From Candidatus Krumholzibacteriota bacterium (GTDB lineage: Bacteria; Krumholzibacteriota; Krumholzibacteriia; JAJRXK01), in assembly GCA_029262065.1 (NCBI GenBank), contig JAJDAC010000013.1, positions 1-52,648 of the forward strand: a DNA stretch of 52,648 bases, in the 5' to 3' direction. This document shows positions 50,121 through 52,648 of the stretch, in pieces. Both the position numbers and the translations under genes were made by a program. Numbering within the stretch: position 1 is the stretch's first letter; every line of letters starts with the position of its first letter. The notes under the pieces were generated by a model. That model saw only the letters and a program-made list of their open reading frames with translations. It searched no databases and was not told where the DNA came from.

Positions 50121-52037
50121 ATGCTTGAGACACTGCTCTACCTCGTCGGATTCCTGTGCCTAGCCCTCTCTTCGCGCCAGATTGGCGGTCTTTTCTCGCG
50201 CGTCCACCTGCCTCTGATCACGGGCTACTTGCTGGCCGGAGTCCTGGTCGGCCCCTTTGGGTTGGATTTTCTGACATCCGAAGCCATTCCCAGGCTCCGC
50301 TTCGTCGATGAAGTGGCTCTCGCGGTGATCGCTTTCACCGCGGGCAGTGAGTTCTATCTGGCCGAAATGCGCAGCCGCATGCGCAGCGTTACGTGGGTGA
50401 CCACCGGACTCATCGTCGCCACGTTCCTGCTGGGCGCCACGGTGTTATTCCTGATCGCGGATCGGATTCCCGTGCCGTGGGAGCTTTCCACGACCGACCG
50501 ACTTGCCGTCGCCGTGTTGGGTGCGACCATCCTGGTGACGCGGTCGCCGTCGTCGGCGGTCGCGATCATACGAGAGCTTCGCGCCAAGGGCCCTTTTACC
50601 AAGACGGTCCTGGGCGTGACCGTGGTAATGGACGTGGCCGTCATCGTCCTGTTTGGGTTCACTGCTTCGCTGGCCGCTGCGTTGTTGACCGGTCAGGGCA
50701 TGGGCATGGGCTTCGTGGCACTCGTACTAGGCGAATTGGCCCTGGCGTTGGTCGCCGGACTCGTGCTGGCCAAACTCATCCAGATCGTGCTCGCGTTGTC
50801 GGTGCGGCGGGGCCTGAAAGTCGCCATGATTCTCGTCGTGGCCGCGTTCGTGTTTCGGGGCTCCGACGAGCTTCGTCACCTGTCTGCGGCGCGCACGCCC
50901 TTCGAAGTCTTGGCCGAGCCGCTGCTGATTTGTATGGTCGCGAGTTTCGTTGTCACCAACTACAGCCGATTTCGACAGGAATTCTCCGAGCTGTTGCACG
51001 ACATCGGGCCACCCATATTTGTTGCGTTCTTCACCTTGACCGGTGCGTCCATGGAATTGGACGTGTTGTTTCAGGTTTGGCCCATCGCGCTGGGATTGGT
51101 GGTTACGCGCTTGGTGGGCATTGCCATCGGTACATTTACCGGCGGTGTAATAGCGGGCGATCCCATGCAGTTCAATCGCATTGCGTGGATGGGCTACATT
51201 ACGCAGGCCGGCATCGGTCTGGGTTTGGCCAAGGAAGTCGCCGACGAGTTTCCGAGCCTGGGGACGGCCTTCGCAACAATTTTCATTTCGGTGATCGTCG
51301 TCAACCAGCTGATCGGGCCACCTTTCTTCAAGTTGGCCATCCGAAGATTGGGCGAGGCGCACGATCGGGCGAAGTCCGCCCCTGATGACGTGCTGGATGT
51401 TCTCATTCTGGGAATCGAAGGTCCCTCGATCAGTTTGGCCCGGCAACTTCAGAGTCAGGGTTGGACCGTCACGCTTGCCGACACCGATGCCGATGTCGTA
51501 CCCGGGGACTCCGCCGACGGCATCAACCGGGTTCACATTCCTGAGATCACGTCGGACGCCCTGGGTAGGCATGTTACCAAGGCAACCGATGCGTTGGTGG
51601 CCATGCTGCACGATGATGAAGCAAACTTGCGGGCCTGCGAGCTGGCCTACCAGGAGTTTGGCATTCCCCGGTTGATCGTTCGTTTGAACGATCCAACCCA
51701 CACCGAGCAGTTTCGCGAGCTGGGAGTGCTCGTGGTCGATCCCACTTCGGCCATGGTAAGCCTGCTGGATCGCTTCGTGCGATCACCATGGGCGGCGCGG
51801 CTCATTCAACAGGATCCGTTGTACGATACCGTGGAGGTCACCGTTTCCGATCCGGACCTGGCGGGTCGATCGTTGCGGCAGCTACGGCTTCCGGAGGATG
51901 TTCTCGTGCTCAGTCTGCATCGCAGCAACCATTGGGTGGTTCCGCACGGTCATACGGTATTGCGGCAGAACGACCGGATCACCCTCATGGGGTCCACCCA
52001 GAGTCTCGAGGATCTGAGTCTACGATTTGAGGCGTAG
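50121..52037 (+). CDS. CPA2-family cation/proton antiporter with TrkA-N and TrkA-C domains
   Basis: The 638-residue protein has a 12-helix-like membrane region (about 1-410) with the CPA2/KefB pattern (LPLITGYLLAGVLVGPFGLD, FTAGSEF, the polar charged stretch RSPSSAVAIIREL). Residues about 422-540 form a Rossmann-type TrkA-N domain (VLDVLILGIEGPSISLARQL, DTDADV), and 560-638 a TrkA-C domain (VEVTVSDPDLAGRSLRQLRL). KefB-like proteins exchange K+ or Na+ for protons and are gated by nucleotide binding. A glycine-rich GxGxxG fingerprint is weakened to GIEGPS here, so NAD binding is uncertain. Confidence 0.92.
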   Translation: MLETLLYLVGFLCLALSSRQIGGLFSRVHLPLITGYLLAGVLVGPFGLDFLTSEAIPRLRFVDEVALAVIAFTAGSEFYLAEMRSRMRSVTWVTTGLIVATFLLGATVLFLIADRIPVPWELSTTDRLAVAVLGATILVTRSPSSAVAIIRELRAKGPFTKTVLGVTVVMDVAVIVLFGFTASLAAALLTGQGMGMGFVALVLGELALALVAGLVLAKLIQIVLALSVRRGLKVAMILVVAAFVFRGSDELRHLSAARTPFEVLAEPLLICMVASFVVTNYSRFRQEFSELLHDIGPPIFVAFFTLTGASMELDVLFQVWPIALGLVVTRLVGIAIGTFTGGVIAGDPMQFNRIAWMGYITQAGIGLGLAKEVADEFPSLGTAFATIFISVIVVNQLIGPPFFKLAIRRLGEAHDRAKSAPDDVLDVLILGIEGPSISLARQLQSQGWTVTLADTDADVVPGDSADGINRVHIPEITSDALGRHVTKATDALVAMLHDDEANLRACELAYQEFGIPRLIVRLNDPTHTEQFRELGVLVVDPTSAMVSLLDRFVRSPWAARLIQQDPLYDTVEVTVSDPDLAGRSLRQLRLPEDVLVLSLHRSNHWVVPHGHTVLRQNDRITLMGSTQSLEDLSLRFEA

Positions 52038-52118
52038 ATGGTGTTGCTGCGTTGAAGTTTGGTTCTTGCGCTGGATGCTATTGATCGTCGGTCCGGCAGC
52101 TTGTAGGCTGGGTACCTC

Positions 52119-52409
52119 ATGCGCAGCCTGCACATTCTTCTGATATCGTCCGTCGTGGGCCTGGGGACCGGTTGCTCACGCCCGCTGCCCGAGGCCGGCA
52201 GTATTGACGCCCAGCTCTACGTTCAGTACTGCAGCGGGTCGGGTTGCCACACACCAATTCCGCCGGGCCAAAGCACGGTGGCCATGTGGAACCTGCAGTA
52301 CGAACGAATGCTCACTACGATGCGCGAGGCCCGGCGGGCGTTGCCATCATCCGACGAGGAGAAGCGTATCCTCGCGTACCTGCATCGGAATGCCGAGGGA
52401 TCGCGCTGA
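52119..52409 (+). CDS. Small lipoprotein with CX4CH heme-like motif
   Basis: The 96-residue protein has a lipobox signal (LGTGC; lipidated Cys at about 19) and one CSGSGCH motif near 38-44, a CX4CH variant of the heme site, preceded by YVQY and followed by a Pro-rich loop as in class-I cytochromes. A downstream Met (MWNLQY or ERM) could be the axial ligand. It may be a small electron carrier attached to the membrane or merely resemble one. No strong ribosome site is visible. It precedes a response-regulator gene by 52 bases. Confidence 0.7.
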   Translation: MRSLHILLISSVVGLGTGCSRPLPEAGSIDAQLYVQYCSGSGCHTPIPPGQSTVAMWNLQYERMLTTMREARRALPSSDEEKRILAYLHRNAEGSR

Positions 52410-52461
52410 CCGACGAAGTCCATCAGATGAATGAGACCAACCACGACGCGGGGCGGCAGCG

Positions 52462-52648
52462 ATGATTCGGATTCTGGTGATCGAAGGCAGCGCCGACCAG
52501 GCCGATGAGATATCGGTCCTTTTGAAGGCCGAGGAATACAAGGTGGTCATCGCAGGAGGCGGGCTCGAAGCCATGGCCACCCTCAGGTGTGATCCGTGCC
52601 AGTTGGTGTTGACCGATCTCCATGTGCCCGACATGGATGGGCTCGAGC
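52462..52648 (+). CDS. Response regulator, N-terminal part, cut by the window edge
   Basis: The frame runs from ATG at 52462 off the window end (62 residues visible). It shows a receiver fold: ILVIEGSADQADEI, a GGGLEAM helix start and VLTDLHVPDMDGLE with the phospho-acceptor Asp near 53. The usual acidic pair after the first strand reads Glu-Gly instead of Asp-Asp, so metal binding may be impaired. The rest of the gene, including any output domain, is outside. Confidence 0.8.
   Translation, partial: MIRILVIEGSADQADEISVLLKAEEYKVVIAGGGLEAMATLRCDPCQLVLTDLHVPDMDGLE

Noticed and set aside
1-52648. Mobile elements, prophage or integrase genes
   Set aside because: No transposase, integrase or phage structural motif and no terminal inverted repeats were found in any frame read.

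Overview
The window is GC-rich (roughly 60% by eye), densely coded bacterial chromosome with many GTG and TTG starts, GTGA/ATGA stop-start overlaps and few insertions. No phage, IS, CRISPR or tRNA/rRNA signal was seen. Four secreted proteins end in the same roughly 80-residue tail (a Pro-Asn-Pro-Phe/Leu block, then a FlgD-Ig-like beta sandwich), as in secreted proteins of the Fibrobacterota-Chlorobiota-Bacteroidota superphylum and candidate phyla such as Eisenbacteria or Krumholzibacteriota. With multiheme cytochromes, Omp85-type barrels, many sensor kinases and an ECF sigma factor, I infer a diderm, free-living bacterium of that group. The taxonomic call is inference only.

Layout. 1-6.4 kb: tail of a hybrid kinase, a fatty-acid/sterol hydroxylase, a membrane ferredoxin fused to TPRs, and an Omp85-like barrel with a LolA-like envelope partner. 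6.5-10.9 kb: a four-gene two-component operon (receiver, GAF-PAS kinase, receiver-PAS kinase, receiver). 11.0-14.4 kb: an eight-heme secreted cytochrome and a beta-helix protein, both with sorting tails. 14.5-22.5 kb: a GAF hybrid kinase, a hemerythrin, an M90 (MtfA-like) peptidase with a SEC-C tail, a 59-residue zinc-ribbon protein, a DUF3047 protein and an M48 peptidase-propeller fusion. 22.6-27.2 kb: a lamin-tail-like protein, an FG-GAP protein and a ClC transporter with CBS domains.

27.3-41.6 kb is the most interesting part. It holds a Cys-rich lipoprotein, a Ser/Thr kinase with TPRs, a tectonin-like propeller and an FHA-GAF-SpoIIE phosphatase. Next come an ECF sigma factor behind a hairpin-tiled leader, its probable membrane anti-sigma factor, and a membrane-anchored protein made of 55 uninterrupted nine-residue repeats. 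These are followed by a metalloprotease-propeller-barrel fusion, a PrsW-type intramembrane protease, and an RsbW/STAS pair. I propose that this is a composite envelope-stress circuit: sigma/anti-sigma, a possible chaperone-like repeat filament, an outer-membrane protease, an intramembrane protease that could release the sigma factor, and a flanking phospho-switch. This is inference from gene order and domain content.

41.7-52.6 kb: an arsenite exporter and arsenate reductase, a secreted sugar-dehydrogenase-like propeller with sorting tail, a PAP2 phosphatase, a DUF2089 regulator with a YvlB/LiaX-N-like partner behind an AT-rich operator-like array, and a PadR regulator with a small membrane protein. 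Then come a reaction-centre-type cytochrome c, DoxX and LysE proteins, a CPA2 antiporter with TrkA domains, a small lipoprotein with a CX4CH motif, and the start of another receiver-domain gene cut by the window edge.
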